Positions 9,063-18,216 of a stretch of DNA of 33,665 nucleotides are shown here, piece by piece. The translations under genes were made by a program, and so were the position numbers. Under the pieces are notes generated by a model. The model was not told the DNA's origin, did no database searches, and was given only the letters and a program-made list of their open reading frames with translations. Source of the DNA: Porphyromonadaceae bacterium UBA7332 (GTDB taxonomy: Bacteria > Bacteroidota > Bacteroidia > Bacteroidales > UBA7332); contig DKPO01000045.1 in assembly GCA_002471225.1 (NCBI GenBank), positions 14,126-47,790 on the forward strand. The letters are read 5' to 3'. How positions within the stretch are numbered: position 1 is the first letter of the stretch; every line of letters starts with the position of its first letter.

Positions 9063-9201
9063 TTCTTTACAACTTTATTAATACTTAGTAATTTTATATT
9101 TTATCCCTTACTTCTCAGTAATCACCACATACAACACCTAAATTTTCAGTAGATCAATCAATTAATCTACACATTGGGGTGTTCTATGCTGAAAATCTGC
9201 G
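9063..9201 (-). promoter_or_regulatory. str operon 5' leader with candidate pseudoknot
   Basis: If transcription starts near 9198, the leader is about 135 bases. Near its very 5' end the minus strand offers three pairings. Stem 1: ATTTTCAG (9196-9189) with CTGAAAAT (9149-9142), extendable to 10 bp with one G-U. Stem 2: AACACC (9183-9178) with GGTGTT (9138-9133). Inner hairpin: TAGAT (9169-9165) with ATCTA (9154-9150). Stem 2's 5' arm lies inside stem 1 and its 3' arm outside, so the two together would form a pseudoknot. The rest of the leader to the rpsL ATG is AT-rich and unstructured by eye. Confidence 0.45.
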
Positions 9202-9232
9202 CAAAGTTACAAATTAAATTCTAATTATCAAA
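9202..9232 (-). promoter_or_regulatory. Promoter of the str/S10 ribosomal operon
   Basis: On the minus strand TTTG (9232-9229) is followed after exactly 19 bases by TAACTTTG (9209-9202). This matches the Bacteroidetes primary sigma factor consensus TTTG-N19-21-TAnnTTTG perfectly. The predicted start point is near 9198, giving a leader of about 135 bases before rpsL. It is the only clear promoter found upstream of the ribosomal train. Confidence 0.78.
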
Positions 9233-9648
9233 TAACCACTTCTTTATTTTATCAGAATATCAGATAATTACCACTCATTTAACACTATTACACATCCTTA
9301 AAGATAAAATCAACACACTTGATGTTGGTTTAACATCTATTTCAGGCTTACTGCCATTTTAGCGACAACTAGTCGAAATATAGAAAACAACAGAAACATG
9401 TCTTTATTACCTATACAAATATACTACAAAGGTCTGATAACTACAAGTTTAAAATTATAAACAAAGCTAAAAACAGACATATTTATATAATATATTATTT
9501 CCATAGTTCTACTTCACTCACTGTAGCAACAGTAAGCTTTAAACTACAAATTATTCTGAGTAAAAAAAATCAATCTCAGTAAGGACGCGCTTCTATATAT
9601 CTGGCAATTTGCTGACATAAACTTTAGTACAACTCTCATGCCAGAAAG
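9233..9648. other. AT-rich intergenic region upstream of the ribosomal promoter
   Basis: This stretch of about 415 bases lies between the ribosomal promoter and the terminator of the starch cluster. I see no open frame with family features, no tRNA, and no further consensus promoter. A weak 6 bp inverted repeat (CTGGCA at 9601-9606, TGCCAG at 9640-9645) and a 5 bp one around 9555-9580 are not convincing. The region upstream of 9233 is A/T-rich and could hold an UP-like element. Confidence 0.5.
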
Positions 9649-9687
9649 AAAAAAACGAGACAGATTCTCTAATTAAAATCTGTCTCG
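9649..9687 (-). terminator. Intrinsic terminator after the GH77 gene
   Basis: A perfect 11 bp stem (CGAGACAGATT at 9656-9666 and AATCTGTCTCG at 9677-9687) with a 10-base loop is followed on the minus strand by seven T residues (9655-9649). It begins 9 bases past the stop codon at 9697 and ends the starch cluster transcript. Confidence 0.9.
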
Positions 9688-9696
9688 CTCTAATAA

Positions 9697-12393
9697 TTAA
9701 TCCATATATCGCCCTGAGTCAACAATCATTTTACACATTGTATTATTGAATTCTTTAGCATTTATAAGGTCCTGAATAGATACATGCATCCTGTAACGCC
9801 AATAATGCTTAGCAACAGCCGGAACATTAATTCGCTCTGACGATCCGTCACTATTCCTGATTGTATCATCAATTGCCATCCAATCCTGCAAAGGTAAAAT
9901 TGTCAGCATAGCAGGTGACTTCAGATGATTGTCTACGATTAAACTTGCAATAAAACTATTACAATCAAATGGAGCTTTTCCTGTTTGCCATAATATATGA
10001 TTATAATAATCTTGTGTCACAGCACCATTTTCATGCCACCATTCCCTTATTGGGGCCATATCATGAGTACTTGTTGTACATACGGACAAATAAGGATATT
10101 CATTTGTCAGCCCAAATGGCAGATGCGGATCTTTTGGCATTCTTTGAATCTCTAATGCCAATACCTGTAGAATATTAATTACATGAGGAACACAATCCGG
10201 AATCATCCCAAGGTCTTCTACGCAAACCAACATATTTGTAGACTCTATGATCGGAGGAAGCTTTTCCATTGCCTGGGCTTCCCAGAAACCGTTATGTCTG
10301 TTATAGAAAAATTCATTGTACAATTTATTAAACGCATCCTGAAGCCAAAACTCCAATTCTTGAAAACTCTTAGTAGATTGTGCACTGATACGAGGATGAT
10401 ATTTATCCTTTTCTTTTGGGTCAGCTACAAAAAGAACCTCATTACATAGTGAAAACAGACCATCCCGAATACACAATAATTTTTCATCTAATTCACCTTG
10501 CAATAAATTATCAATTTTGCGTTGAGTATCACAATGCACTTTTAATCTATAAACATCATATTCTACTTCTGTAAGATATTTTTCTACCACTTCTTGCGTA
10601 TATTCGCCGAATAACTCAGGCAAGAAATGTCCTCTGATATAAGGATTCAAATGCCTTTCATCATTCAAATAAAACCCGAATTGTTCTAATTCAGATCTGG
10701 TATAGGGTAATGCAGGATTAAAATGACCTAATAATCCTTGTACGGAATCCATTGGAATTTCCCATATTCTGAAAAATCCTAATAAGTGATCAATTCGATA
10801 AGCATCAAAATAATCAGCCATTTTTGCGAATCGTTTCTTCCACCATGCATAATTCGTGCGCTTCATCTCATCCCAATTATACGTCGGGAATCCCCAGTTT
10901 TGTCCATTCACAGAAAAATCATCAGGAGGAGCCCCTGCCTGAGAGAACATATTGAAAAGATAAGGTTCTTTCCATGCTTCAACACTGTTTCTGCTAATTC
11001 CGATCGGAATATCACCTTTCAAAATCACACCTTTTGAATGAGCATAATTTCTAACTCGAAGCAATTGTTTATGCAATTCAAACTGAATAAAATAATATAA
11101 TGCAATTTCTTCATAAACTGGTGAATCAGGCGAAACAAGTTCATCAACTTCTTTCTGCTTATATACACTCATTTTTTTCCAGCTTGTAAAAACAGGCGTA
11201 TGAAATATATCTCTCAGATATGAAAATGCGGCATAGCTTTCAAGCCACTCCTGATTTTCTCTGAACCACTCTTTATATTCTGAAGTTTCAGTTGTCACTT
11301 TTCCGGACTCCTTAAATATCTGATTCAAAAAAGTCCATTTTAATTCAGTAACCCGATCGTAATCAACTTCAGGTAACGAATTTAAATCCGGCTGCAATCT
11401 ATTATATTCCAGCAGCATTACTGGATCCTTGATCGCAGGAAGTTGAGTTAAATCAATATAAGCAGGATGCAGTGCATAGATAGAATTCGCATTATAGGGA
11501 TATGAATCAACCCAGGTATGGGTCATTGTTGTATCATTAATAGGTAGAATCTGAATAATGGTCTGATCTGTCAATTTTATCCAATCGACGAATTTATACA
11601 AATCACCAAAATCTCCAATCCCAAAACTTGAATCACTACGCAATGAAAAAACCGGAATAGCCGTACCAGCATATCGAACGTTAGGTGAATAATCTCTGAA
11701 ATCGGAGATATTCATTACATAACAGTAGTTTTTAAAGCTACAACTATCTAATTCCATCTTCCTGTTTTCACCTTCCTCCCACTTATAGACCTCCCTAGAC
11801 TCTTTATTTGTCATGACAAGTTTATATTCCTGACCACTGACAATTTTATCCATATCTAACTCCAATGTCCAAAAAGGGAAGTGAGAATCATCTAATTGTA
11901 AAGATCTTTCCACTTGCCAATTTCCTAATAACTCACCCTCCCCCACTAAACACAAATCGCAAACAGGAGGAACTGTAGGTGCAGATACAACAAGTTTAAA
12001 AATCCGCTCAGAATCTAACCGCGATTTAACAACCGGATGCTTTTCTCTAGCAAAAAAGCTTTGCGTAAAAGCGGAAGAAAAAAACGGTTTATTTAACGGA
12101 ATATCCAACCATCTATCCGCAATGAGATAATTGTCTTTGTGCTCAACTTTAGCAAAATGATATTTAAGAGATGTTTTGCGCACTATCTCATCAGCTCTCT
12201 TAACAATATATTCATAAGAGAAATTTGCATTCTTTTTGGGTACAGCAACCTGAATCGTCCACAATCCATCTTTCACATAACTCATCTTCAATGCTCTTTC
12301 CGGATGATTACAACCCAAAGCATCGATATCTCCAAGCAAATACAGCTCTTCACCAAAAGATGTATGATAATGTAATTCAAATTTGATTTTCAT
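9697..12393 (-). CDS. malQ: 4-alpha-glucanotransferase (GH77, DPE2-like, with tandem CBM20)
   Basis: This enzyme transfers alpha-1,4-glucan segments between maltodextrins, releasing glucose and longer chains. There is no signal peptide, so it should act in the cytoplasm on imported maltose and maltodextrin. The 898 residues comprise two starch-binding CBM20-like domains (about 1-100 and 130-230) and a GH77 barrel (about 245-890). By family knowledge the nucleophile is D535 in YRIDH, the acid/base E726 in CVEDLG and the third carboxylate D778 in TSTHDM; all are present. This is the plant DPE2-like architecture, not the short E. coli MalQ. It starts 9 bases after the amylase stop, so it is last in the operon. 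Confidence 0.93.
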   Translation of the reverse strand: MKIKFELHYHTSFGEELYLLGDIDALGCNHPERALKMSYVKDGLWTIQVAVPKKNANFSYEYIVKRADEIVRKTSLKYHFAKVEHKDNYLIADRWLDIPLNKPFFSSAFTQSFFAREKHPVVKSRLDSERIFKLVVSAPTVPPVCDLCLVGEGELLGNWQVERSLQLDDSHFPFWTLELDMDKIVSGQEYKLVMTNKESREVYKWEEGENRKMELDSCSFKNYCYVMNISDFRDYSPNVRYAGTAIPVFSLRSDSSFGIGDFGDLYKFVDWIKLTDQTIIQILPINDTTMTHTWVDSYPYNANSIYALHPAYIDLTQLPAIKDPVMLLEYNRLQPDLNSLPEVDYDRVTELKWTFLNQIFKESGKVTTETSEYKEWFRENQEWLESYAAFSYLRDIFHTPVFTSWKKMSVYKQKEVDELVSPDSPVYEEIALYYFIQFELHKQLLRVRNYAHSKGVILKGDIPIGISRNSVEAWKEPYLFNMFSQAGAPPDDFSVNGQNWGFPTYNWDEMKRTNYAWWKKRFAKMADYFDAYRIDHLLGFFRIWEIPMDSVQGLLGHFNPALPYTRSELEQFGFYLNDERHLNPYIRGHFLPELFGEYTQEVVEKYLTEVEYDVYRLKVHCDTQRKIDNLLQGELDEKLLCIRDGLFSLCNEVLFVADPKEKDKYHPRISAQSTKSFQELEFWLQDAFNKLYNEFFYNRHNGFWEAQAMEKLPPIIESTNMLVCVEDLGMIPDCVPHVINILQVLALEIQRMPKDPHLPFGLTNEYPYLSVCTTSTHDMAPIREWWHENGAVTQDYYNHILWQTGKAPFDCNSFIASLIVDNHLKSPAMLTILPLQDWMAIDDTIRNSDGSSERINVPAVAKHYWRYRMHVSIQDLINAKEFNNTMCKMIVDSGRYMD

Positions 12394-12402
12394 AATCCTA
12401 TA

Positions 12403-13752
12403 TTATTTCTGAGTATAAATTTTATATTCATAAGGAGCTAAACTTAGCTCTAGATTTTTATTCAAATCGATAACATCAGTAGATCCAAAAACATTAAAAG
12501 TTCCTTCCATCTGTGTATCTGTAATTTCAACTTTCTGATTTGATCCGGTAAGATTAAACACTCCATAAACGACATTACGACCACGCACCCGTTTAAATGA
12601 TAATATAGCTTTCGGATTGGAATTCTTCACTTCCTCAAAAGTTCCTCCATCAAGACCACTCCATAAGGCAGGATTATCTTTTCTCAATTTATTCAAGTGT
12701 CTGTACATTGCAGTAAATTGACTCGAATTATCCCAATCAATACTATCTTTTTCAAAAAACGCCAATCTCCTGTTAAATCCGGCTTCTTGTCCATTGTATA
12801 TTAAAGGCATCCCCGGCAATAAATAAGTTAAAGCAGCAAACATTGGAGCAGAAGCACCCATACGTTCGAACTCAGTTCCTGCCCATGAATTCTCATCATG
12901 ATTGGAAGTAAAGATCATTTGTATATCTTGCTTTGTAAACTCCTTATTTTTCTTATCATAGAAAGTCCACAATGAGTCTGCCGATGCTTTACCCTGCGCT
13001 AAAGCGTTCAGAAGATGATGCAACTCCCATGCATAGTTCATATTAAACGCTTTTTCCATCAGATCCGGATTTTCGGATTCAGCTAGCATAAATATATCCG
13101 GATAGTATTTATGCAGAGAGTCACTTGCCTGATTCCAAAAGTCAGTAGGCACTTCATGAGCCATATCTGCCCTGAAACCATCAATATGAACACTATCTAC
13201 CCAAAATCTCATCGATTTAATCATTTCATCCCGCATTTGCGGATTATCATAATTTAGCTCGACTACATCTGACCAATCATAGGGTGAGTACTTATTCCCC
13301 GTACTATCCAATGAATACCATCCATCATTATTGATCCATTTGGCATCCCAGGATGTATGATTAGCAACCCAATCCAGAATTACTTTCATTCCCTGATTGT
13401 GAGCTTCAGCCACTAACTCTTTAAAATCATTCAGGTTACCAAATTCAGGATTAATTGCCGTATAATCCTGAATAGAATAATAACTGCCTAATGACCCCTT
13501 CCGCTGTAATTCTCCAATAGGCTGAACAGGCATAAACCAAAGTATATCAACACCCATCTCTTTAAGCCGGGGTAATTGTTTTTTCACTTCTTCAAACGAA
13601 CCTGACGGAGAAAACTGACGCGTATTGATCTCATATATCGTCGCATCGTTCCACCAATCAACAGGCTTTACGTTAATCGGTTCTTCTGCTTTTTGCTTAC
13701 ACGCAGCAAAAAGAAAAAGACTAATAAATAAAGAGCCTACTATTTTATTCAT
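12403..13752 (-). CDS. Lipoprotein alpha-amylase family enzyme (GH13)
   Basis: Hydrolyses alpha-glucosidic bonds of starch or maltodextrin in the envelope. The first 18 residues form a lipoprotein signal (lipobox LFAAC, lipidated C18). The 449-residue protein has the four GH13 regions intact: D127 to H132 (DWVANH), GFRADMAHE with nucleophile D196, LAESE with acid/base E225, and SNHDEN with D286. A short beta domain ends the protein (APYEYKIYTQK). Whether it faces the periplasm or the cell surface cannot be told from sequence. It sits 19 bases after the unknown lipoprotein gene and 9 before the GH77 gene. Exact substrate specificity is not assigned. Confidence 0.88.
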   Translation of the reverse strand: MNKIVGSLFISLFLFAACKQKAEEPINVKPVDWWNDATIYEINTRQFSPSGSFEEVKKQLPRLKEMGVDILWFMPVQPIGELQRKGSLGSYYSIQDYTAINPEFGNLNDFKELVAEAHNQGMKVILDWVANHTSWDAKWINNDGWYSLDSTGNKYSPYDWSDVVELNYDNPQMRDEMIKSMRFWVDSVHIDGFRADMAHEVPTDFWNQASDSLHKYYPDIFMLAESENPDLMEKAFNMNYAWELHHLLNALAQGKASADSLWTFYDKKNKEFTKQDIQMIFTSNHDENSWAGTEFERMGASAPMFAALTYLLPGMPLIYNGQEAGFNRRLAFFEKDSIDWDNSSQFTAMYRHLNKLRKDNPALWSGLDGGTFEEVKNSNPKAILSFKRVRGRNVVYGVFNLTGSNQKVEITDTQMEGTFNVFGSTDVIDLNKNLELSLAPYEYKIYTQK

Positions 13753-13771
13753 AAAACATAATTGTCAATTA

Positions 13772-14767
13772 TTAATACATTTCTGAGGTAACAATCTCAG
13801 AACTATTAGGTTTCATATTTATAACAATCGTATTTCCTGACTGTTTTATAGAATTCCCTAAATGTGATTTTAAATTCCCAATTTTTATATTATCAGGCAA
13901 CTGCATTTGGAAAACCTTATCTGTTGGGTACGGATTATTAACAAGAATGGACGTATAATTCATGTAATTCTTCAATATTCCGGAAAGCTGATTGTCCGAA
14001 ACTTCGGCTATCGTTTGTGATAATCCCCATTCGCATCTGTTCTGATTTAATGAATCTGTAATTTCATGTCCGATGGTTCTCAATAGTTGATTTTCTTTTT
14101 CATAAAAATCAGATTGCTGCAGATAACTTGATAATTGATTTTTGGAATAATAAGATGCTTCAGAACTCAAGGTTAAGACTTTCCCTTTTTTTAACGGTAT
14201 AAATAATTCGTTGGACAGACCATTTTCTCCTACAGCCATTACCCTTATTACCGATTCGTCCATAGATTTGGCATTTTCGGGCACAGGCAATATAACCTCT
14301 CCATCCCGAATCTGCATTTTATTTACAGGGATTTGAGCATTTTGCCAGAAGGCATACCATGAAATATCTTTTTGGTTAGACTGTATAATTAATCTGCCGA
14401 AATCATCGATTTTAGAAACAATTAAACAATTCTGATCCCGCTTGATAAAAGCTGGCAAAACAAAAGCATCAGCATATGCTCCTTTCTTCCAGACATTCAA
14501 TATTACCGGCTTATTTGCATCATATCTCTCAATTCTTATTCGACTCCAGTCTGAAGTATCCCGGCTTATTATTGCCATTTTTGATGTCACGGAATCAATA
14601 TTTTCAATATCAGGAAAAAAACGATTCAGATTAATTATATTATCATCCTTCATTCTGTTATCCGAGATAGGATCATTATAAGCCTGTGATAAAATCTGCT
14701 GATAGTCTAATTGTTTAGAACATCCTATAAATAAAAGTGTCGATAATAAAAAAGTTATATTCTTCAT
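13772..14767 (-). CDS. Unrecognised lipoprotein in the starch cluster
   Basis: I do not recognise this family. The 331-residue product has a lipoprotein signal (MKNITFLLSTLLFIGC, C16). The mature part looks all-beta: residues about 75-200 have alternating hydrophobic strands, including a tract around ISWYAFWQNAQIPV that resembles an Ig or FN3-like domain. After a helix-rich segment (about 205-260) the C-terminal 70 residues look like the small beta domain found at the end of amylases. None of the GH13 catalytic regions is present. It is not evidently SusE or SusF. Its place between neopullulanase and amylase genes suggests a role in glucan binding or enzyme anchoring, which is inference. A terminator-like hairpin precedes it. 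Confidence 0.75.
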   Translation of the reverse strand: MKNITFLLSTLLFIGCSKQLDYQQILSQAYNDPISDNRMKDDNIINLNRFFPDIENIDSVTSKMAIISRDTSDWSRIRIERYDANKPVILNVWKKGAYADAFVLPAFIKRDQNCLIVSKIDDFGRLIIQSNQKDISWYAFWQNAQIPVNKMQIRDGEVILPVPENAKSMDESVIRVMAVGENGLSNELFIPLKKGKVLTLSSEASYYSKNQLSSYLQQSDFYEKENQLLRTIGHEITDSLNQNRCEWGLSQTIAEVSDNQLSGILKNYMNYTSILVNNPYPTDKVFQMQLPDNIKIGNLKSHLGNSIKQSGNTIVINMKPNSSEIVTSEMY

Positions 14768-14833
14768 GTATATGTTGTATTTGGTCTTTTATCATGGTAA
14801 ACTGAACCTCCTTTATACCTTGAGTTTTTATTT

Positions 14834-14873
14834 AAAAAGGTCAGTATCAATCTGCGAAAGATACTAACCTTTT
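14834..14873 (-). terminator. Terminator or attenuator after the neopullulanase gene
   Basis: On the minus strand a 14 bp stem (arms 14873-14860 and 14848-14835, one U-G pair) with an 11-base loop runs into T residues and then TAAATAAAAA. It stands 30 bases past the neopullulanase stop and 67 bases before the lipoprotein start. The wobble pair exists only on the minus strand, which fits transcription in this direction. I found no consensus promoter between it and the lipoprotein, so partial read-through is likely. Confidence 0.75.
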
Positions 14874-14903
14874 CTTTAAATCAAATTTATTTCATAAAAT
14901 AAA

Positions 14904-16751
14904 TTATTGTAACTCTAAAACAAGGACTTCTCTTGGAGTAAGTTTCATTGTTTTGTCTAAACTGACATTTTTCTGAGTCAATATATCTTTACCTTTCGTG
15001 AATGGGGCCAAGACCTCCTGATAGCGCTCCATATCCAAATTCATTTCAGTATCAGTACCATTCATCAGAACAAATACATTTTTATCTTTATAAGAACGAA
15101 TATACGCATAAGCTCCGTTCGTAGGCATAAAGTGTTTCAAATTCCCTTTTGAAATAACATCGTTGCCGGCACCTTTACGCCAATCAAGTAGCGTTTTCAG
15201 GAAATTAAAAGCTTCATTTTGCAAAGGAGTACGACCCGCAGCAGTGAATGCAGATATCGGATCACCTGCCCAACCACCTGGAAAATCCAGACGAATATCA
15301 CCATCACTCTTAGCTTTTGTACCATTCATCAGGATTTCGGTTCCATAATAAATCTGAGGAATACCGCGAGTGGTCAATAAAAAAGTCAATGCTTGTTTAT
15401 AAGAGCCCAAATTTGTTGGCATTGTTCTTAAGAAACGATCCGTATCATGGTTATCAAGGAAAGTCAAAACAGAATTCGGTGATGGATATAAGAAATCCAT
15501 AGCCAATTTATCATAAACAAGATTCAAACCATTCCACGCATCCGTATTCTCATTGAAGGCTTTTTCAACAACTCCCTGCAACGGGAAATCCATAACCGTT
15601 TTAAGATTGCTGTTCGCATTCTCGTCTAAACGGCTATTTTGTTGCCACCAGGCAGCCCCACCTTCATTTCCTAACCAGCACTCCCCTACAATATTAAAAT
15701 TAGGGTACTCTTCATTCATTTCCTTACACCACTCAGCCATTGGACCGAAGAAAGCATATGGATGGGTATCCATACGAATACCGTCAATTCCGGCATATTC
15801 AATCCACCATTTACTGTTTTGAATCAAATATCGCATCAAATGTGGGTTCTTCTGATTCAGGTCAGGCATAGATTCCACAAACCAACCTTCGTCCATTAGC
15901 TTTTTATCATACGTTGTCACATAAGGATCAAAATGAGGAGTCAGGCGATAGGAAGTCTGGACATATTTATCCTGAAAATTAAACCAATCTTTCGTTGGTG
16001 GATTCAAATGCCATGGATGTTCACTTCCACAGTGATTAAAGATCATATCCATTACCAACTTCATTCCCTTATCATGCGATTTCTGAATCAGTCTTACATA
16101 ATCTTCGTTAGTACCGAGACGCGGATCAACACGATAATAATCCGTAGTTGCGTATCCATGGTAGTCGCCTCCTTCCTGATCATTTTCAAGAACCGGATTT
16201 AGCCATAGTGCCGTAACGCCTAAGTCTGAAATATAATCCAAGTGATTTTCGATACCTTTTAAATCTCCCCCATGTCTTCCATTCGGGAGATTACGATCGA
16301 CCTGAACAGTATGACGATTCATTTTATGATTATCATTCTTTGTATCCCCGTTTGCAAAACGGTCTGGCATAATAAGATAAAGCACATCAGTTGCATCAAA
16401 ACCTATACGATCTTCTCCACTTAACTTACGTTGTTGCAAAGAATAATCAATTTTCTTTTTTTGCTTACCCTGCTTCATATCAATCTGAAAGTTGCCGGGT
16501 TTAGCATTCTTCAAATCAACATAAAGGAAAACATAGTCTTTATTATCTACCTTCACACAACTATCCACTTTCACATTATTACCTGAAACAGTGAAATCAG
16601 CTAGTCCTACATCTTTCCCGGATATAGCTATTTGTAATTGTGAATTCTTCATACCTGTCCACCAATGTGGAGGATCGACTTTCTCTACTTCAAAAGCCAT
16701 TGCCGGCAATACCAGAGAAAGTAAAACGGCTGATGTAAATTTTCTTTTCAT
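14904..16751 (-). CDS. susA: Neopullulanase/cyclomaltodextrinase (SusA-like, GH13)
   Basis: A periplasmic enzyme that cuts maltodextrins and related oligosaccharides before uptake. The 615 residues start with a type I signal peptide (probable cleavage after PAMA, residue 19). The N-terminal domain (about 20-110, VDPPHWWTGMKNSQLQI) is typical of cyclomaltodextrinases and SusA. The GH13 barrel has D235 to H240 (DMIFNH), GIRMD with nucleophile D328, VGECW with acid/base E357, and FLDNHD with D436; all are intact. Length matches Bacteroides SusA (about 617). The gene overlaps the transporter gene by 4 bases (ATGA), so the two are co-translated. Confidence 0.92.
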   Translation of the reverse strand: MKRKFTSAVLLSLVLPAMAFEVEKVDPPHWWTGMKNSQLQIAISGKDVGLADFTVSGNNVKVDSCVKVDNKDYVFLYVDLKNAKPGNFQIDMKQGKQKKKIDYSLQQRKLSGEDRIGFDATDVLYLIMPDRFANGDTKNDNHKMNRHTVQVDRNLPNGRHGGDLKGIENHLDYISDLGVTALWLNPVLENDQEGGDYHGYATTDYYRVDPRLGTNEDYVRLIQKSHDKGMKLVMDMIFNHCGSEHPWHLNPPTKDWFNFQDKYVQTSYRLTPHFDPYVTTYDKKLMDEGWFVESMPDLNQKNPHLMRYLIQNSKWWIEYAGIDGIRMDTHPYAFFGPMAEWCKEMNEEYPNFNIVGECWLGNEGGAAWWQQNSRLDENANSNLKTVMDFPLQGVVEKAFNENTDAWNGLNLVYDKLAMDFLYPSPNSVLTFLDNHDTDRFLRTMPTNLGSYKQALTFLLTTRGIPQIYYGTEILMNGTKAKSDGDIRLDFPGGWAGDPISAFTAAGRTPLQNEAFNFLKTLLDWRKGAGNDVISKGNLKHFMPTNGAYAYIRSYKDKNVFVLMNGTDTEMNLDMERYQEVLAPFTKGKDILTQKNVSLDKTMKLTPREVLVLELQ

Positions 16752-18100
16752 GCGATTTTATTAGTTTTAATTTGATCATCTTTGTCTTCAACAAACAGTA
16801 CACAAAAAGCAGCAACGAACAGGCAAATACCTGCAACTACAAGAGAGTAAATTGATTCAGAATTATAGAATCTCTTAACTATAGGACCTCCTACAATACC
16901 ATTTATAATTTGTGGTATAGTAATGAAGAAATTAAATATACCCATATAGATACCCATTTTACGTGCTGGCAAAGATCCAGCTAAAATAGCATACGGCATT
17001 GCCAGAATACTTCCCCATGCAATTCCGATACCGATCATAGAAACAATCAATAAATCCGGATTATTAATAAAATAAATGGAGATTAAACCTAAAGCGCCAG
17101 CACACAAAGAAACTGCGTGTGTAGCCCTTCTTCCGATTTTTTTTGCGATCGCAGGTAGCATTAAAGCATAAATAGCAGAAATCCCGTTGTAAACACCAAA
17201 TAATATTCCTACCCAATTGCCGGCATCCTGATATAGTTCAGAACTGGTATCTGTAGGTGATAAGCCATAAACATGCGTAGCTACAGCCGGAGTTGTAAAA
17301 ACCCACATAGAGAATAAAGCAAACCAACTGAAAAACTGAACCACTCCTAATTGCAGCATAGCTTTAGGCATGTGCATGAAGTCACTGATGATAGAACTTA
17401 AGCCCTTATGTTCTTCTTCTGTATTAAATGTATCACCTTCCTCGTCAAACTCACCCGGAGGATATTCTTTAGTTGAAATAATTGTCCATAATATAGCGGC
17501 CATAAAGAAAGCTGCTCCTACATAAAATGAGAAAATCACATTATCGGGAACTTCTCCGGCGGGCGCAACTTTTGAGATACCCAACCATTCTGCTAAAATA
17601 TAAGGCAACCATGAACCGACAACGGCTCCGATACCTATTAAGAATGTTTGAATAGAAAAACCTAATGTCCGTTGATCCGATGGTAATAAATCAGCAACCA
17701 ATGCTCTGAAAGGTTCCATTGCAACATTAATCGAAGCATCCATTATCATTAACATACCTGCTCCGATAAACATGGGAGGAATAGCCGAAGCCATAACTCC
17801 TGCATTGGGCATTAGAACTAAAGCTATACATGCCAGAATAGATCCTATAAGAAAATAGGGCCGGCGTCTGCCTAACTTTGTCCATGTCCTGTCACTATAA
17901 TGACCGATAATAGGCTGTACAATCATACCTGTTAAAGGCGCAGCTATCCAAAACCAGGATAAATGCTCGACATCTGCACCAAAAGTTTGCAATATTCTGC
18001 TTGCATTCGCATTTTGCAAAGCAAATCCAAATTGAATTCCAAGGAATCCAAAGCTCATATTCCAGATTTGCCAAAAGGATAATTTCGGTTTTTGTTTCAT
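16748..18100 (-). CDS. MFS sugar transporter, probable maltose/maltodextrin importer (GPH/SLC45-like)
   Basis: An inner-membrane symporter that probably brings maltose or short maltodextrins from periplasm to cytoplasm. The 450-residue protein has about 12 hydrophobic segments. A family motif, SDRTWTKLGRRRPYFLIG, lies at about residues 70-87 between TM2 and TM3. A charged cytoplasmic loop (about 212-235, EEGDTFNTEEEH) divides the halves. It is the first gene of the cluster and overlaps the neopullulanase start by 4 bases. The substrate is inferred from family and neighbours. Confidence 0.87.
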   Translation of the reverse strand: MKQKPKLSFWQIWNMSFGFLGIQFGFALQNANASRILQTFGADVEHLSWFWIAAPLTGMIVQPIIGHYSDRTWTKLGRRRPYFLIGSILACIALVLMPNAGVMASAIPPMFIGAGMLMIMDASINVAMEPFRALVADLLPSDQRTLGFSIQTFLIGIGAVVGSWLPYILAEWLGISKVAPAGEVPDNVIFSFYVGAAFFMAAILWTIISTKEYPPGEFDEEGDTFNTEEEHKGLSSIISDFMHMPKAMLQLGVVQFFSWFALFSMWVFTTPAVATHVYGLSPTDTSSELYQDAGNWVGILFGVYNGISAIYALMLPAIAKKIGRRATHAVSLCAGALGLISIYFINNPDLLIVSMIGIGIAWGSILAMPYAILAGSLPARKMGIYMGIFNFFITIPQIINGIVGGPIVKRFYNSESIYSLVVAGICLFVAAFCVLFVEDKDDQIKTNKIA

Positions 18101-18183
18101 GGAATTATACCGTGTTTAGTTTTTATATTGCTTGAAGATAGGTTGCAGATGTATATGAAATAAACAGAATCTGACGAAATGCA

Positions 18184-18216
18184 GAAATATAAGGATTAAT
18201 TATATGATAATTCAAT
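18184..18216 (-). promoter_or_regulatory. Possible promoter of the starch cluster
   Basis: On the minus strand ATTG (18216-18213) and TATATTTC (18191-18184) are 21 bases apart. Each differs by one base from the Bacteroidetes boxes TTTG and TAnnTTTG. The start point would be near 18179, about 80 bases before the transporter ATG. An inverted repeat CTAATTA-N7-TAATTAG at 18259-18279 lies upstream and could be a regulator site, although no regulator gene is nearby. Confidence 0.35.

Noticed and set aside
9601..9645. Inverted repeat CTGGCA...TGCCAG
   Set aside because: Only 6 bp with a 33-base loop; expected by chance.
14882..14889. TAAATTTG as a promoter -7 box for the lipoprotein gene
   Set aside because: It lies upstream of the hairpin terminator, just past the neopullulanase stop, and has no -33 box at a suitable distance.
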